A stretch of 64,000 nt of DNA, from assembly GCA_942486035.1 (NCBI GenBank), contig CALNXK010000560.1, forward strand, positions 37,501 through 101,500. The letters are read 5' to 3'. This DNA comes from Porites lobata (lineage: Eukaryota; Cnidaria; Anthozoa; Scleractinia; Poritidae). Shown here piece by piece: positions 12,501-27,500 of the stretch. The first letter of the stretch is position 1; each line of letters opens with the position of its first letter. The notes below the pieces were generated by a model. The model ran no database searches. It was not told the origin of the DNA and saw only the letters and a program-made list of their open reading frames with translations. Made by a program: the position numbers and the translations under genes.

Positions 12501-15500
12501 TCTCAGTATTGTGGCAATTTGTAATAATTATTGCGCACTTTGTAACATATGTCGCAATTTGCAATAAACTTTGGCGCACTTTGTAACAAAAACGCTGTCC
12601 ATCGCACTTTATAATAAACTTAGCTGTCGCAATTTGTAATAATTCCATCGCCTTTGTAATAAACTTTAGTTATTTATGAGATTCGCTTTTATGACTTTGA
12701 TCTTCTTCATAACACGAAACTTACTTTGATGTGTCGGCTTGGCGAGAGGAAGGGCTGGAGGGCCTGTACTCATTTCTTGAAACGGCTTCTTCCGGTATAC
12801 CAGCCCATGGTATACCCTCTGATTGGTCAGATTTGACAGCTTATATCAACATTTCTCATTAGAGTTCTAAGGTGATGACTTCATCAAAATTAAATTTTTG
12901 AAATAGTGGAATTTGTTGGGATATTTTGAAAGAACATCTGAAAGGTCTACTTGCCAAAAGCTTGCATTGTTATGCAAATTCTCTCGGAGATACTATAGTC
13001 CCGTTTTGTTCTGAAAACTCCATACAAATCTACATGAATTTTACTCGGTACTTAGTGTTATGAACTGAGTCTGAAATTTAGCAGGAGGTTCGCTTTTAAT
13101 GAGGTTGCCGATTTAATCGGTCGTGGCTAGTTGGTAAACTAGCGGATAAAGCATCTTGTCTGTGACTAGAGAAACGCCGCAGACTCGAGTTATTAGTCTC
13201 ACTTGCGTAAGCACCGAGACTCAACTTGCAAGTCGTTTTTCTTCGTATTTATGACACAAAAGGGCGTTGGAGTTCGAGGCGTTCCTAGCGGAGACCGTGA
13301 AAACTGGGCATAAGAATCGTTGCGTGACCGAAGCCACGCTGCAAAGAAAGCTTAGGAAAGGTTAATAAATGCGACTTAGAGCTTTTCCGGAACGGGTCGG
13401 TCCACGAATTTTTTCGCTTGAAAGAGTTTTATTATAACTTTCGCTTGAAAGGGTTGATAACTTTGGAACAAGTGAACACTTCAGTGGTCGAAAAAAAAAT
13501 CTTCATAAGCAAAGACTAACTGGTCGGGTGTTGTAAACTTTTATCGGATGCAAATGAACCTTTTGATGAGCTTGCGGTTTATTTTCGACGATGATTGAAA
13601 TGACGTGCCATGTTCTCATCACAATGTAATTTCTCTCCAATCTACAATCATCGTCAAAAATGTTGGGAAGGTTACCAATTTTTACCTTTTTTGTACTTGT
13701 CCCCCCCGCCCCTGGATCAATGTTGGACAAAACTAAAATGGTTTTTGTGCGTAATTGTTGTTACATGTCCCAACATTGAATAGGGGGCGCGGGGGGTATT
13801 CAGGAGAAGAAGAAATAATCTTTTTTCAACATAGAAATAAGGCGTATGAAATGGAGCAAAAATGTTGTTAAGTTATTCCACCTTCCCAACTACTTTTGTC
13901 CGTGATTGTAGGCCCTTGAATTTTCGTGTAATTATACACGCGTATAGCCTGCTACCGCAGACGTATCTCTGGTCGTCGCTAAAACGCTACTAAGGGACGG
14001 ACCATTTAGTTTTTCTTGGGTAGGGAAAAAAAAAATCATGCACAAGAAAGCACCTGAAAATATATACCTGTATATGAACAGGTATTTAAAAATACAAGAA
14101 AAAATAGATCTCCTTAATCTGGAGAGTTTTATTTAGACATTTATAATCATCCCCCCAAGATTGCTCAAATAAATCTGCAATGAAGACATTTTCAGGACCA
14201 TGTTAATCAGTTCATGTTGAAAACAATGACTGCATTTATCGTCTATATCATTGTGGCATAACACTAAAATTTCTTTTATCAGTACAATCCATTTGCCACA
14301 CACAGACACAAGTTGCATAATAATAATTATAATAATTATTGTCAAGACTCTTTCGGAGGTGGTCTTTTGGCAGGAACAGGGTCAAGAACTAAAAGAAAGC
14401 TACGAGGATGCATTATCACCATGCAGAACACTTACAAAATGTTGCAGGTGTAATGAAAAGCCATCCTTTTAATGATGACCCCGAATAAAAGGTGCTTTGG
14501 CGGATATTAAACACGTGAAGCAGAAAGATACCTTAATATTAAAAATCCTAACATCCTGCGTTTGAGATATGCCCAGAAAGTGTCATTTTTACCCATATAA
14601 AAATCAGAGAGTAGCATATGTTTTACATGTGCTATAGTTTCTTGGCATTCAAAATTCCCCCTCTCTCAAAAGGTAATCCTAGTGTTTACCAGCAGAATGG
14701 GTGCCAGACTGAAAGGTCCACTAAATTTCCAATAAAAAAGCAATACTAAATTTAAAATATTGAATAAAAAAAGAAACACAGGAAAAACGTTTTCATAACT
14801 GCCCATCCACCCCACCCCTAACCCATGTTTCTCACTGACGTGTGACTTAAGGAAAGAAACATGGGTTAGGGGTGGGGTGGGTAGGCAGTTTCCCAGAAAC
14901 CTAAACTGATCCAACATCACTTCTGGCCATAAACACTACACAGCCATAAACACTACTTCTGGAATCATAAACTGCTCACTTAATAAATACCAAAATGAAA
15001 TGCACAGTGTCAAAATTCAGTGTTTCCATTTGGTGTGTTCAGATGAATATATTATACTAAGTTTTATTTTCAAAATAGACTCGATCATCTCAAAGTAAAT
15101 AAATTTACCGTAGTTGTCATTTTTATTAATAGTCACCAGTCTTTGATAAACACTATTGTGGCTGTCCTACGTACTGTTGTTGTTTCGCAAGAAACACTTT
15201 ATTCTTGAGATAACAACTTAGTACGGGTTACACGGCAAGATGGCTTGAGAATAACAAGGATTTACAACGATGAACGTGTTACACATGTAACTTAGTCTAT
15301 AGCAAGACAAAATGGACGATCCAAGACAAGTCAAAGGGTGCCTTTGGCTAAATAGTGGACTAATTTCTTTTAGAAATGAAAGCTGACAATGAACTTGCAA
15401 TTAGTCTACCGGAATAATTTAAGTCTGTCAAAAAATGAAAATATGTTTGAAAAAATAAATAAATAAAACACTAGGAAAACAAAAACAAAACGACCAAAAA

Positions 15501-18500
15501 AAAAAAAAAGAAAAAAGTTTCTCACCGTGGAAGTCGAACCCTAGGCCTAAGGTGTAACTTCAACGCGTTATCTATTGCGCCACGACAACTTATGCTACGG
15601 AGAGCTCAACATTGCGCACCTAAGAAGGAACGCATATATCCACTCCAGTTTATAGAGGGAGTGTACGGAAACTCTGTGCGCGCAGAGAAGAGTCTTCGAA
15701 CTCTCCCAGAAAAAAAAGAGCTAAAATTTCACGAAATGCTTTCCAAAAAAAACACACCTCTAGTTTCAAGCAGAAGAGGATCGAAATTCACACTCCGTAT
15801 TTGGTTACGTTCAGTAGCCAGTAGGAAAACAAGAATTTCGATCCGCCACGCGGGTATTAATGTCAAGGTCAAAGCTTAGTAGAAAAAACGGCTGTACCGT
15901 TCTCGCCACGAGAAGAGAACAACTAAATTAAAGTTGCTCTTGTAAAAGCAACTAAGCACAAAGCCAACCCGGCGACTGACGAGGTTCGTATGGAGAACCG
16001 AAACCATGGTCTTGCCTGATTACAAAGTGGCAATAACAAAACAGTCCAAAGACTGTTAAGCTTATTCAAAAGACTCACATTACCCTTTAGAAAAACACTA
16101 AGCTGGAGTTTGCTGAGTCACAATGCAGTTCTCCAAAGTTGATGTAGCTTCAGTTTAAGCTGCACTTCATTCTTACAATTTTGGATCTGTAAATTACTAT
16201 CAGTGATCATTTAATTGAACATTCTACAAAGAAAGCTAATGAGCTGAGCCCAGCGTGATACAACATTGTAGAAAAACATCACATTCACGGACTAAAAAAA
16301 TCGCTTAGTTATTCAATTCCAGAAGGCACTCTGGAGAAAATTAAAACCCTTTGAAGCTGGTAGAGCTTTTTTTATGAATAATTAAGAGATATATTCGAGA
16401 ACAATAAGCAGGGTTTTGACGGTAAAAGCTGCACTTTAACTCATTTCGTCGCAATTAATTGAAGAACACATGTCCCACAATGAGCGATTTTAAATGTCTC
16501 GCAAAACCCAGGGGCACCCAACGATAATATAGTTCAAAACCACTTAAACGTACCATTGTTAAACGTATTTTAGTGTTTTAACGGCAGATATAGGCATATT
16601 CTCTCTATCCATCTGTTCAGATTTCCTAGCTGAAAGTCTAGTGATCCGAAAATTATAGGGATGAAAACTTACCTTTTTGAAAATTTCAGCAAGAAAAAAG
16701 GCTCCCAAAAATTCTACGTGACCTTTTTAGCGTAAAAATCCGTTAAAATGGGCAATTATACCATTTTTTAGATGTTCGAAAATCCTAGGAGAGGCAAGCA
16801 GGCAAGAAATTTTAAAACAAATGTTCCGAAAATTCTAGACCTCAAATCGTCTTCCGAACAGATATTTTCCGAAAGTATACGTTAGGGGCCTCTGAAAACC
16901 GGCGTGAACTCTCTTGCTGACGGCATTGTATAGCTTGCAATTCTCTGCATTTACATGAGGAGAATTATCAATTACGATTAATTGAGCAACAGTAAACATT
17001 TCTGTTTTGATTCAACAAAGAAACATTTATTTTTACATATCAAAATTCCACATGAAGACAGCTTATCGTCCTGTGAAAGGTACAAAATCGTAACGTCAGA
17101 AGCTCTGGGCGCAATGCACGCTTAGCACTTCTTGATCGTGGAACGGGAACGATCGATCTACGACAATTGTTGTTTTGACATCGGAAATTTTCGTTCGATC
17201 CGACTAATTACGAAAGGTGTCTACATCCGAATTCCTGCAAATAGTAATGCTGAAAAAAAAAAAAAAATTCATACTCAGAAGAAATTGCCCCCCCCCCCCG
17301 CCCCCTTTCCACCCCGACAAAAATTAAATGGTCCGTCCCTAAATCAATTCAGAAACAAATCGTCGAATACGATATAAAAAGTAAATGTCCTGAAGAATAC
17401 TCGACCGTCGATAAAGTAGGAAGTGAAAAACCTTTAGCAAGTAAATCATGAATCGTCTAGAATAAGTCGCCTCCTAATTTCTTTTCTAATCTCTAAGCAA
17501 GCGAGACTTAACGCCGATATTAAGAGCGTTGTTGTTTGTATTAATTCTTTCGGCTCTAGTGGTCGTTGGATGTTTACAAAGGGCTGAAGCGAGGAGACAT
17601 AGGCATCTAGTCTATAGCAAGAAAGAACGTCGCAGGCAATCGGTAATCGGTTGGTGAAAATTTATGGCAAGTGACCGTTGTTTGCACTTTAAGCCAGTGG
17701 CTGACAGTGGGGAGAGAACTAGCTCCTTTTCTCATGATCCTTTGGTATGTAACTGCATGTTGTTGGATTACTGTTTACTTGACGCTTTAAAGAGAGAAAT
17801 AAACACTCTCTGTTCAATTTACGGACTGCGTTCGGTGTGTAAACAGTTGAAGCAGTCGGTAAAGGTAGCCTGAATTTCATCCAATTGCTTCGAGTCGTTT
17901 TCTCCTCTTAGCAACGTCTGAATCGACCGGTCGTTAATGCCGTCCAGTGACGCCATCACTACCCGAAAACCGGGTAGTGATTTTGATTGGTTGATTGTCT
18001 AAACATTCGCTTAATTATGTATAATTAAGAGAAATTCTAGCGGGATTGTTGCTTGATATTCAGCGGATCACATCCCTGGTATACTTGCGTGGAGTTCAAA
18101 CATTTCGATAATCTTTATCGTAAACAGTAAATTTGCCCTCGTCTTCTAAACTGAAATGCAAAATTGAACAGCGAATGAAGAATCATTGCGCACAGTCGGT
18201 AGGTTTTTCATTTAGAGCCACTTTGTGGTTTCGGCAGTGATTTTGTTTATACGAAGTTTCTGAGACCAATGTTGTAAAACGACCTTCAAGCTATTTTCAA
18301 AGTCAACTGTAATGATTCTGTGGAAGGTTTGAACCCAGGAGTCATTTCAAAAGTAGGTTGAGTTTGATCGTCCGGGTGAACGTAGTCCTGAATGTTATTG
18401 GTTGTCTGTCAGTTAAGCCGTGATGTTATTGGCTGTGAAGACTCGTAATCAGTAATTGGTGCGCCTTTGATATGGAAATGATTTTTCATTCTCGTGCAAA

Positions 18501-21500
18501 TAAAAGTCATTTTCACAAGAAAGGTTGTGCACTTGGCCTCATTTTGAAAGTGAGGGTTTTTGGAACTCGGAAGTGGCCTATTACAACCGGTTCATAATAC
18601 TGTGTGCAGTTGATAGTTTGAACCTTAAACATGAATTACGATCGAAAAAAGTAAAGTCACTCTGTATCATGCAGACATTTCCAAACGATATTTCTTGGTT
18701 TTCCACTTGAAAATCGTGTTTAACTTTTTGCATGAATTAAAGCAAAGGATTAGTGACGTCACTGGATGGCATTAACGGCTGGTCGATTCAGACGTTATTG
18801 AGGGAGTAATAACGACTCGAAGTAATCAGATGAAATTCAGGCTATCGGTAAAGGTTGCTATTGACTTATCACCGCAGCACTTAGTCGAGCGCTTATATAC
18901 AGCACGTTCACTATCAAAAAGCAAAAAGTATCGAGCCTGAATAACAAGTACTACTTGATCAGGTTGTTTATGCGCCTTTTGGGTGATGGTCTTGGACATA
19001 GTTGCAAAAGTGTTCAAGGAGACTCACGTGGGGAGAAAACAGCTGTGGCAAAAGGGCACGTTCTTCAAGCCCTCTTTGTTTGAAATGTGACTATTGTAAT
19101 AGGATGGGTCATTTTGTATATACCTTGCTCCCTTGGAAAGTCTGAGCAACACAAAACGTCCTCAAAACCTGACAAGTGAATGCAGTGAAACCTCTATGAA
19201 GCGGACCCACAATTAAGGGGACACACTCTATTAAGCGGACACTAAGCCGGGTCCCGAAATTAACATCTTGTATTTCCCTTTATAACGAACCCCTATTCAA
19301 CTGACCCCTCTATTAGGCCGACGCGGACACTAAAATAAATTGTATTTGGCTAATTTCTATTGCTTAAAACCTCTATTAAGCCGACACATTCACTTTTTTA
19401 AGCGATTACCCGAATAACTTATGTCATTTTACTGCATATTCGCAAACGCCTCCCAAATTTGGTCAACTCTAGATGGTTATGAAAAATTAGCCGACGAATT
19501 TGAGGCAATCAGTAACGTACTCAAACATGTACCAGCAACCTTTCTTGGAATATGCACGTGTCTGATCGGTGAGATGGTAAAGAAAGCATCTAAACGCCTG
19601 TATTTTCTTATAGGCAATAAAAGCGCCATTATGTCGAAAAGGCCGAACTGCTTAGGTTTTACACAGGCTTTATGAGGTCTGTTTGCAATTACGCGATTTC
19701 TGTGTTTCACGCTTCGTTACCTCAGTACCTAATCGACGATTTGGCTCTCTCCATCATATGCTCCACCACGTAGCCTTATCTCACGACAACGCTCTAGCTT
19801 CGTTAGACCTAGAATTATCACTAGTGGTTCATCATCAGCGCCTGTGTCAGTCCCTTTTCGATGAATATCTTAGAGGACAGAGAGCACCGTCTCAGTCACA
19901 TACCGCATACTCGACTCGCATACCCGTCTCGCATAGTTAGACCCTCAGGCATGCCAGGAATTATCTTATTAATTCCCAATGCCTCCGGGTAAACTCATTA
20001 GAATAGCCATCAGCTTTTTAAAATAAAACTTTGTTCGTAGTTTATGATTATGTATTCTTTAGAGTTATAACTTCTCTAAAATCGATTGTAATCTATGCGT
20101 TTTCTATAATTTAGTAGCTTTTATATTTTCTATGTTTATACGTAATTTAACCTCTGGCTGCGGTGGCTATGCCGATAAAGTATCCATCTATCTCCATCTG
20201 TCTAGTGGATAAATATTCAAGCTTTAGGCATTCTTCTTAACGAACTTTAATAGCACGATGTAAGCCCAAGGGACGTTCAGCCAACCCTCTTGTATAGTAG
20301 GAGGGGTTTGAATTTCCGCGTACGTTGGAGCACAGGCAAACCAAACTTTATACATACTTTTTTGGCTTTGAAGGGAAATTCACTACAATATAGAAATAAA
20401 CGTTGATCATTCTAAGCAATGGGTTTGCTTGAATGTCCATTTCCTGTGTGAGTTGGGCTGGTTGTTGTGTATATACGTGTATCTAGAATCTAGTTAGGAA
20501 ACGACATGGTCTTGAAATGCATCGCTTACTTTTCAGTTTCATGTGGGTCAGTAATAAACAATACCCTGAAAAGTCCTACATACTCAGACAGCTTCTATGC
20601 TGGCAACATGAACTGCGTTTACAATATTTCGATTCCAGATGGTAAGGACATGAGACTCACGTTTCAAAGTTTTGATCTGGCGTCAGATTTAGAGTGCAGG
20701 TAGGAATAAATACGTTTAACTTTTCTTATCTGAAGTTTAATTTTGAGTTTGCTGGTCAAAAACTTAAAAGCATAGAAAAACGTTTTCAAATGGGTTCTTG
20801 TAAAATAATTCAGTCGTACCGATTGTCACTTTCATCTTTAAGTTTAGGTCAGCTACTGACCCTTGAGCCCTGATTGACGGATTTTTTATCAATCTCGAGA
20901 ACCAGTCTGATAAACCCGTATTTTGGCATCTAGCGAGCAGAATGAGGGGCAGAGATTTTGTTATTGTACAGCAACTTGTATTGATAGAGATTTTGTTGTA
21001 GGATCGATTATTTGAAAATAACGAATGGTATCACAGAAGTTCGATACTGTGGGGACCAGCTCACTGGAACAGACCTTCTTGTATCAGGAAACTACGTTGT
21101 ATTAACGTTCCACACGGACTGGCTGCTCGAGAACAAGAAAGGATTTGAAATATTCTTCGCTCAAGAAATTCCTAGTAAGTAGGAAAAGGTAGCAACTTTA
21201 CAGTTAAGGCTATTTATACGGGGAGAAATAAGACTCGTCTTACATAAGACGCACCCTAAATAAGACGCGAACTTTACCGTATAAACGACACATTTTGTCT
21301 GAAATAAAATAAGACCCGACTTATCGAAGAATAGCCCTTAACACCTGTTTTTCTCTTTGCTAAGTCGCGTCTTATTTCAGACCAATTGTGTCGTTTATAC
21401 GGTGAAGTTCGCGTCTTATCGAGGACGCGCCCTTTTTTTCCTGGTATAAATGGGCCTAACTGATCCACCTCTAATATTGAACGAATCTGCTTCATCCCGG

Positions 21501-24500
21501 CCGAGCAATGGATAACGAGACACCCCCGCCCAGAATGTTTCAATCCAGTTTGTACCGCGACACTGGAACTAAAATCACGTAGGCAATGTTGAAAGCGGTT
21601 TTCATCAATTACATCTCAAAGGGGTCGACTATTTGACTTTTGAATCTATTTTACAAATATTGCATTATAAAACTGTTGCTTAATTAGTTAATTATATAAT
21701 AGTTACTTAGCTATTTTTTAATTTCACCCAATAATCCTCACAGTTGGGTTTGCAGCCCTGCTGCACCCCTCCCCCTACAATTTTCCATCTCCTCCCCGAT
21801 TTATTAGTTACACATAAGTCTAAATTGTAAGATTTCTGAGGTGACTTAAATAATGCCAGTTTACTTGTAAGTAACCATGCTGAGTTGGCTAAAACAGATG
21901 CACTTGTAACAAGCTCAATGTTCTAAATTATTTCCAAGACTTCGAGTGTATAACATGAAAATGTGGAGAAAAAAAAACAATTTCGATATTATAATGAAAT
22001 TCATACTTGTTTTATTCATGGCTTACTCTCATGGTGATTTCTTTTGTTTTATTCCCCTAAGCCTTGGAGCCAATTATGAATTTTAGGGTGTGTTCCTTTC
22101 GGCGAGTCCAAAAACGGATTTTTGATCCTAGATTTGCCAGATTTTGCGGTCGAAAGGAACGTGAAATCCGAAATTGGGTTTGTAACCCTGGTGACCTTTC
22201 GCCTTCGCGTGCAATATGCTCTCAAGAAATGACGTGTTCAGGGGGGTAGTGTGGAATTTTGAAGACGTACGCGCGAAAATAAATATTAAATTATGCGATT
22301 ATACTGTGCAGAATTTAGTGGTCGGCAGTTCGAATAGCGACGATGGAACATATAAAACAGACAAAGAAAGAAGCGCATTAAAATTGAAAATTATGTAAAG
22401 AATGTCGGCCAGTTTGATCCAGTTCCATAGCTCGGATTTTTTTATGTAACACGATCGAGTGCCTGTCGCGTCTACAAGCGAGTTTGTAGTCAGATAGCAG
22501 TTCATTTGTTACTTTTACTTATTTCTGATTTCAAGCAATGTTTAGAGACAAATGGTTAGTATATGGATATTTTAATGTACCAGGAACAATCGTCTCGTGT
22601 TTTCAGATGTTTTGCGGCAAATGACAGCAACGAGGAAACTCTACGGCCTCTATCGGAATACTTCAACTGGAAATACCGCTGGATCATCTGACTAATTTCG
22701 GATCCACTGTGAATGGAACAGCGTAGATCACTAATCCGTTAATCTGGATTTGGATTCTTCGGATTTCAAATCCAATGAATCCAGGATTCACCAGATCAAA
22801 AATCCGGATTTGGATTTGTCGAAAGGAACGCGAAATCCGTTCTTAGATCTAAAATCCGTTTTTGGATTTACCGAAAGGAACACACCCTTAATGTATAGAA
22901 ATTGGTCTATTTTTGAAGCGTACTAATTTAAGGGGGCAGTCTATTTAAAAGCATTTTTTTTGTTGATTTCCGCCCTTTTCTCTTAAATAAGTACAATGTA
23001 GCCAGGATTTCATTGGAAATAAAAAAAATGATTCCATGTATTAAGTTGGAGTCCTATGGTGCAATATTTTTTTGAGAATTTTTGGATGATTTTCGGTCTG
23101 TTTTTCATGATGTGTGAAAATGGGAGGGGGATGTTTAAAATTTGGGAAAAATTGGAAAATATTGGATTTGAGGGTTGTTAAAATTTTAAAAAAGAATAGA
23201 ACAAGTAGTAAAAAAATATCAGATAGTCCACCATTACAACAAGGTGCCTCTGATCCCATTAGCGAACTAACTGGTTTATGTTCATACTTTTCTATACCTT
23301 AGTTTATTTCCCTCCCAAGTCAACGTAATTTGCACTAAAAACAACCAGAATGCCCCCTTTTACACAGTGCTAGTGCTGTAAACTGCTTCTTGTACTCTGC
23401 TAGAACCGGGACCATTCCTAGGCCCTGAGGTGCTAGAGGGATATTTCACTGGATGAAAAGAAATCTTCTTAGCATGCGCGCTGTATGTTTCTAAGAGGAT
23501 GATCTTTTGCAGCTCATTGATGTTAATAGCTCCAGAGATCTTTTCTAAATTATATTCCATTCCCTTACTCATGAATGCCAGCTCACCAACAATAACTGGC
23601 ACAATCTCTGTTTTCACTCTCCGTATTTTAGTGATATCGATCTCAAGGTCTTTGTATTTCGAGATTTTTTCAGTGACCTTTGTCGAGGTGTTTTGGTCGG
23701 ATGGTACTGACACGTCGATAAGCTTGTAACATCGGTTGCCGTGGTCCTTGTTCAGCACCTATACCAGGCATGTTCGCTGACAACTTTCTATCCGTAGCAA
23801 TTATTCACCGACGTCGGGGTGGCTAGTGGTGCTAATTGCATGGTAAGGTAAATATCCACCACCAGCCACCGACACTGAGGTGAGTAATTGTTTTAGTATA
23901 CTAAAACAGTGACATAACTGAGCACAAAAATGGTAATTTTTAACTCATTTTATGTTGCCAACGATTACAATTTTGGCGCGCAAGGACAGAACAGCAGAAG
24001 CCGTCGCTTTTTCGAGGGTCTCAATGGGGTTAACCAATAGGCGTAAAACGGCCAAAAATTTATTCGATAGCCGTAAAAACCGTTAACCGTAAATACGGTA
24101 AAAAAGAGTATCCCCAATTAGTACTGTAATGTACTAGAATTTTATGACACTTAAATAAAGGTTTCATCATCATCAAGAGTTAACCGTAAAGGAAAATGTT
24201 CCCTAGATTTGTTAATTTTAAGGAAGGTGCTACACTCACTTACGGAATGCGTTTTTTTATTGCCCGGGTACTGTGACTCCGTACGCACGTTACGCCAAGC
24301 GCCTTTAAGTTGTGACCTAGACCTACCATGAGGGACAAAAGTGTTGACACACTTCCGTAAAATGGCCCCTTTTTGCATAGTGGATATACTTATCCCCTTC
24401 CCCTGTCTACCCCAACCCCTTCCCCCCAAAATCAATGTTGAATTTTGGACCCTCAAGTCTTTTTTTTACTTCAGACAACATTGATTAGGGGGGTGAGGGG

Positions 24501-27500
24501 ATTTACCGCGTTTAAAAAGAAAGAAATAATAAATGAATTAAATGTTTGTTAAAAGCACCCGTTTTAAACAAGTGTGTCAACTACTTTTGTCCCTGATTGT
24601 CTGAAATATGTATCTGTGTTTTCCGGCTAGATTTTTGACGCTGCTGAATTTTTGTGCGATGACGTTAATCTAGGGGCCAAATTGTTTGTTTACAACCAAC
24701 AATTTGTAAAGTTTCGTCCTGATTTGTAGTATACGTAGAGTAAAATGTACGAAGCGTATGTCATTACTTAATCTTGTACTCCCGCATACGTCTCTGATAC
24801 CCTGTCGGGTCAAGAGGAAATCATTTGTGTTGTGATCAATGCCGTTGCTACGGATGTAATGTTTTCACAAGTATTGTCAATAGTGGAAAAAGGATGGAAA
24901 CACTAAGGTACAATGAAAATTGTTCTGGTAAATGGTTATAACTTAAGCGAATGAAGTACTGCAGAGTAACTGAGTGGACATGCATTATTTTTGACATTGA
25001 CTTGTGCCATTAGTGAAAGGACGTGAACAATATACAGGTCATGAACCTCATATATGATGGGCCACTGAGCCGTTTGTGCTATGCCCTATATATAGATGTC
25101 GTTTTTTTTTGGAGACCTTTTCAAACCTAACTGATCCAAACCTTTAGCGTAGGTAGGCGTCGAACAGGTTAGACAAGGTCGGGAATGTACTTTCGTAATG
25201 ATTTTAGATGACCGCCTTCCGTTTATTCAGTGGCATGATTTTTTCTTGATGTTGGATGGACAACTATTTCATCTCCCAGCTCGTAAATCACAGAATGCCA
25301 AAGAAATCGTTTTCAAGATAGACACACCAGTTTGTATCATCGCCAAAACAGCAAATACTTTGGCCCAGAAGTTCACTTGATGACAAGGAAAGCGGGATGA
25401 CACGTCATCGATGACGGCAGTGCGCTAAAAAATTTTCCTTTTTTATGCGCTAATTCCTCACAAAAGGCAAAAGAAGATTCCGCTATGTAGAAAGTGCTTC
25501 GCAATACGTATTCTTGACGAGAAAAATTCCAGCGATGTGATGCAAATAAGGAGTTTCAACGGTTACCCACGAGAATACACATCGACATTAAGAGGTCATA
25601 ACAGACTAATGTTACTTTCCGTTTGCCGAAACGTGGTTAACCGTTGTAACACGAAGGAAGCAGTGTTTTGCTCAGTTTGAGCTGTCGTTTTCTTTGAGAG
25701 TCAAATACCAGTTCACGTTTCAAAGCTCTCTTTTCATTTTCTCTGCCGACAGTAGACAAAAACACAGGGTTTCGCTTGAAAAATGCAGTCCAAATACACA
25801 GACATATGCGCTCATGTCACGCTATTTGCGTTACGTTATCATGTCACAGGGGGTGTCACGAGGTGGGATTGAAAGCAATTGTTTTCGTGTACACTTGCAA
25901 TGTTTGCTACGCTGTCCTTAGTCTTTTATTGAATTGGCCGTGAATTTACCTTCACTTTTCCGTAGTTTCGATATTGAACGCAGTGACGGTCGCTCCTCAC
26001 TAACGCTCCATATTTCCGTGGCCGGCCAGTGACTATCCCCACTACGTGTCAATCCTTACCCTACTCGTGATTGTTTGCGCCTTAATAATCGGATAAAGTG
26101 AAGAACGAGAAATATTCACTTTATTAAAAATATTTTCAGTATGCATACCCCTGAAATTCATCAAAAGTTGTACATTTGCGCGAGTTTCAGCGTCAGTTTT
26201 TAGCTTGTCAACCATATCGACGTTAATTCTGGATATCGCAGCCCTTTTATTACGTCATCACGTAATTCGAATTGGCCCTATAATTCGGTCGTGAATGACT
26301 CAATGTCACCCCCACCACCAATAACATAATTATGTCATTGATTCCTTTAATTTCAGTTAAAATCAGTGTCATGCACGGCTCAACTTGTGTGCAGTAGCAC
26401 GATTTTGCATTCAGACAATGAGGGACAAAAGTGTTGACACACTTCCGTATGGCAATGGCAATGTCAACTACTTTTGTCCCTGATTGTAGGCTCCATTTCC
26501 GCCGTAGCCCCTTTTCCCCAGAAACGCCTGATACTCAGGCTATTTCCGCCGCTCTCTGCGATTTTCAGGAGATCGTGCCCTCGAAACACTAGTGAAACGA
26601 CACGCAGAGATGACACTGTTTGTAAAACACGTTGCTGATAAACAACAATTTCCTGTTTTTCTCTGACGCTACGGTTGACATTGCCATGCCTAGTCCCTGT
26701 ACCACGTCTTCTTGCGTAGTCTCAGTCAAGGCATTTCGGTGGCGAACTCGCTCGGACAACGTGACGCGAAACGCATTAGCCGCGCGGAATAATGAGACCT
26801 ACGGACAAGTCAACAGCAGACAGTCGTTCTGTACAGTCCTTCACTATCATTAAAAACACTGGACACGGGAATTTTTGTTATTGGCCGTTTTCACACTAGA
26901 GCTAGAAATCGATTATCCGTCTGAGACTGGCCTGTGTACAGTCGCCCCACCCCAACAGACACCCCTTCTCTGATTTTTTTTTTTTTTTTTGAGGGGAGGG
27001 GGCTGCTGTACACAGGCTCTCTGAAATGGATAATCCATCTTCAAACTGTCCGTCAAAATTGATGGATAAAGTCAGGCGGATTGTTCATTCAAAATTAAAA
27101 CTATCCATTTTCAAATTAAGACTTATTACCTATCTGACACGAATCATCAAACGGATAACCCGTCTCACACGAATAATCCGTCTCTAGTGTGAAAACGGCC
27201 ATTTCTGTTCTAAATGAATGTCGCGCCTCGGCCTTGAGTTGGGCGTTCGCGTGTCTTCTTTAATTTGCTTTTTTCACAAAGATTATTTGATTATTTTTAA
27301 ATTGACTATTGACATTTCTATGTGTAAAATAATATTAGAAGTGAAATACTTGAAAAAAGTATGATCCATCAAATGTTAAAGTTTTTCGAAAGAATTGCTT
27401 ATTTCATCCCAAGATGATCTGAAGACCTTTATTTTGCTTTAAAGATACAAGAAATACAGGTTAATTAATATTCAACTATTTGAAACAAAAGAAATTAATT

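Larger units (their letters stand above)
13994..17339. mobile_element. 3.3-kb TIR element with TAA target duplication
   Basis: Starts GGGACGGACCATTTAGTTTT and ends AAATTAAATGGTCCGTCCC, flanked by TAA on both sides (13991-13993, 17340-17342). A 3-bp TWA-like duplication is typical of PIF/Harbinger-type elements. It contains a hairpin, a tRNA-like piece, a dispersed repeat and a copy of the CAGGGGCACC family, but no transposase was recognised. The element at 44672-45980 has similar GGGAC ends and the same TAA. Confidence 0.7.

Noticed and set aside
13105..13215. tRNA-like stretch (TGGCTAGTTGG ... GACTCGAG)
   Set aside because: Box A is tolerable, but box B is poor and no cloverleaf forms; not enough for an RNA gene call.
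19421..19940. Two plus-strand frames of about 85 codons
   Set aside because: No domain features and no agreement with splice phases; they sit beside a Tigger-like fragment and look like chance frames.
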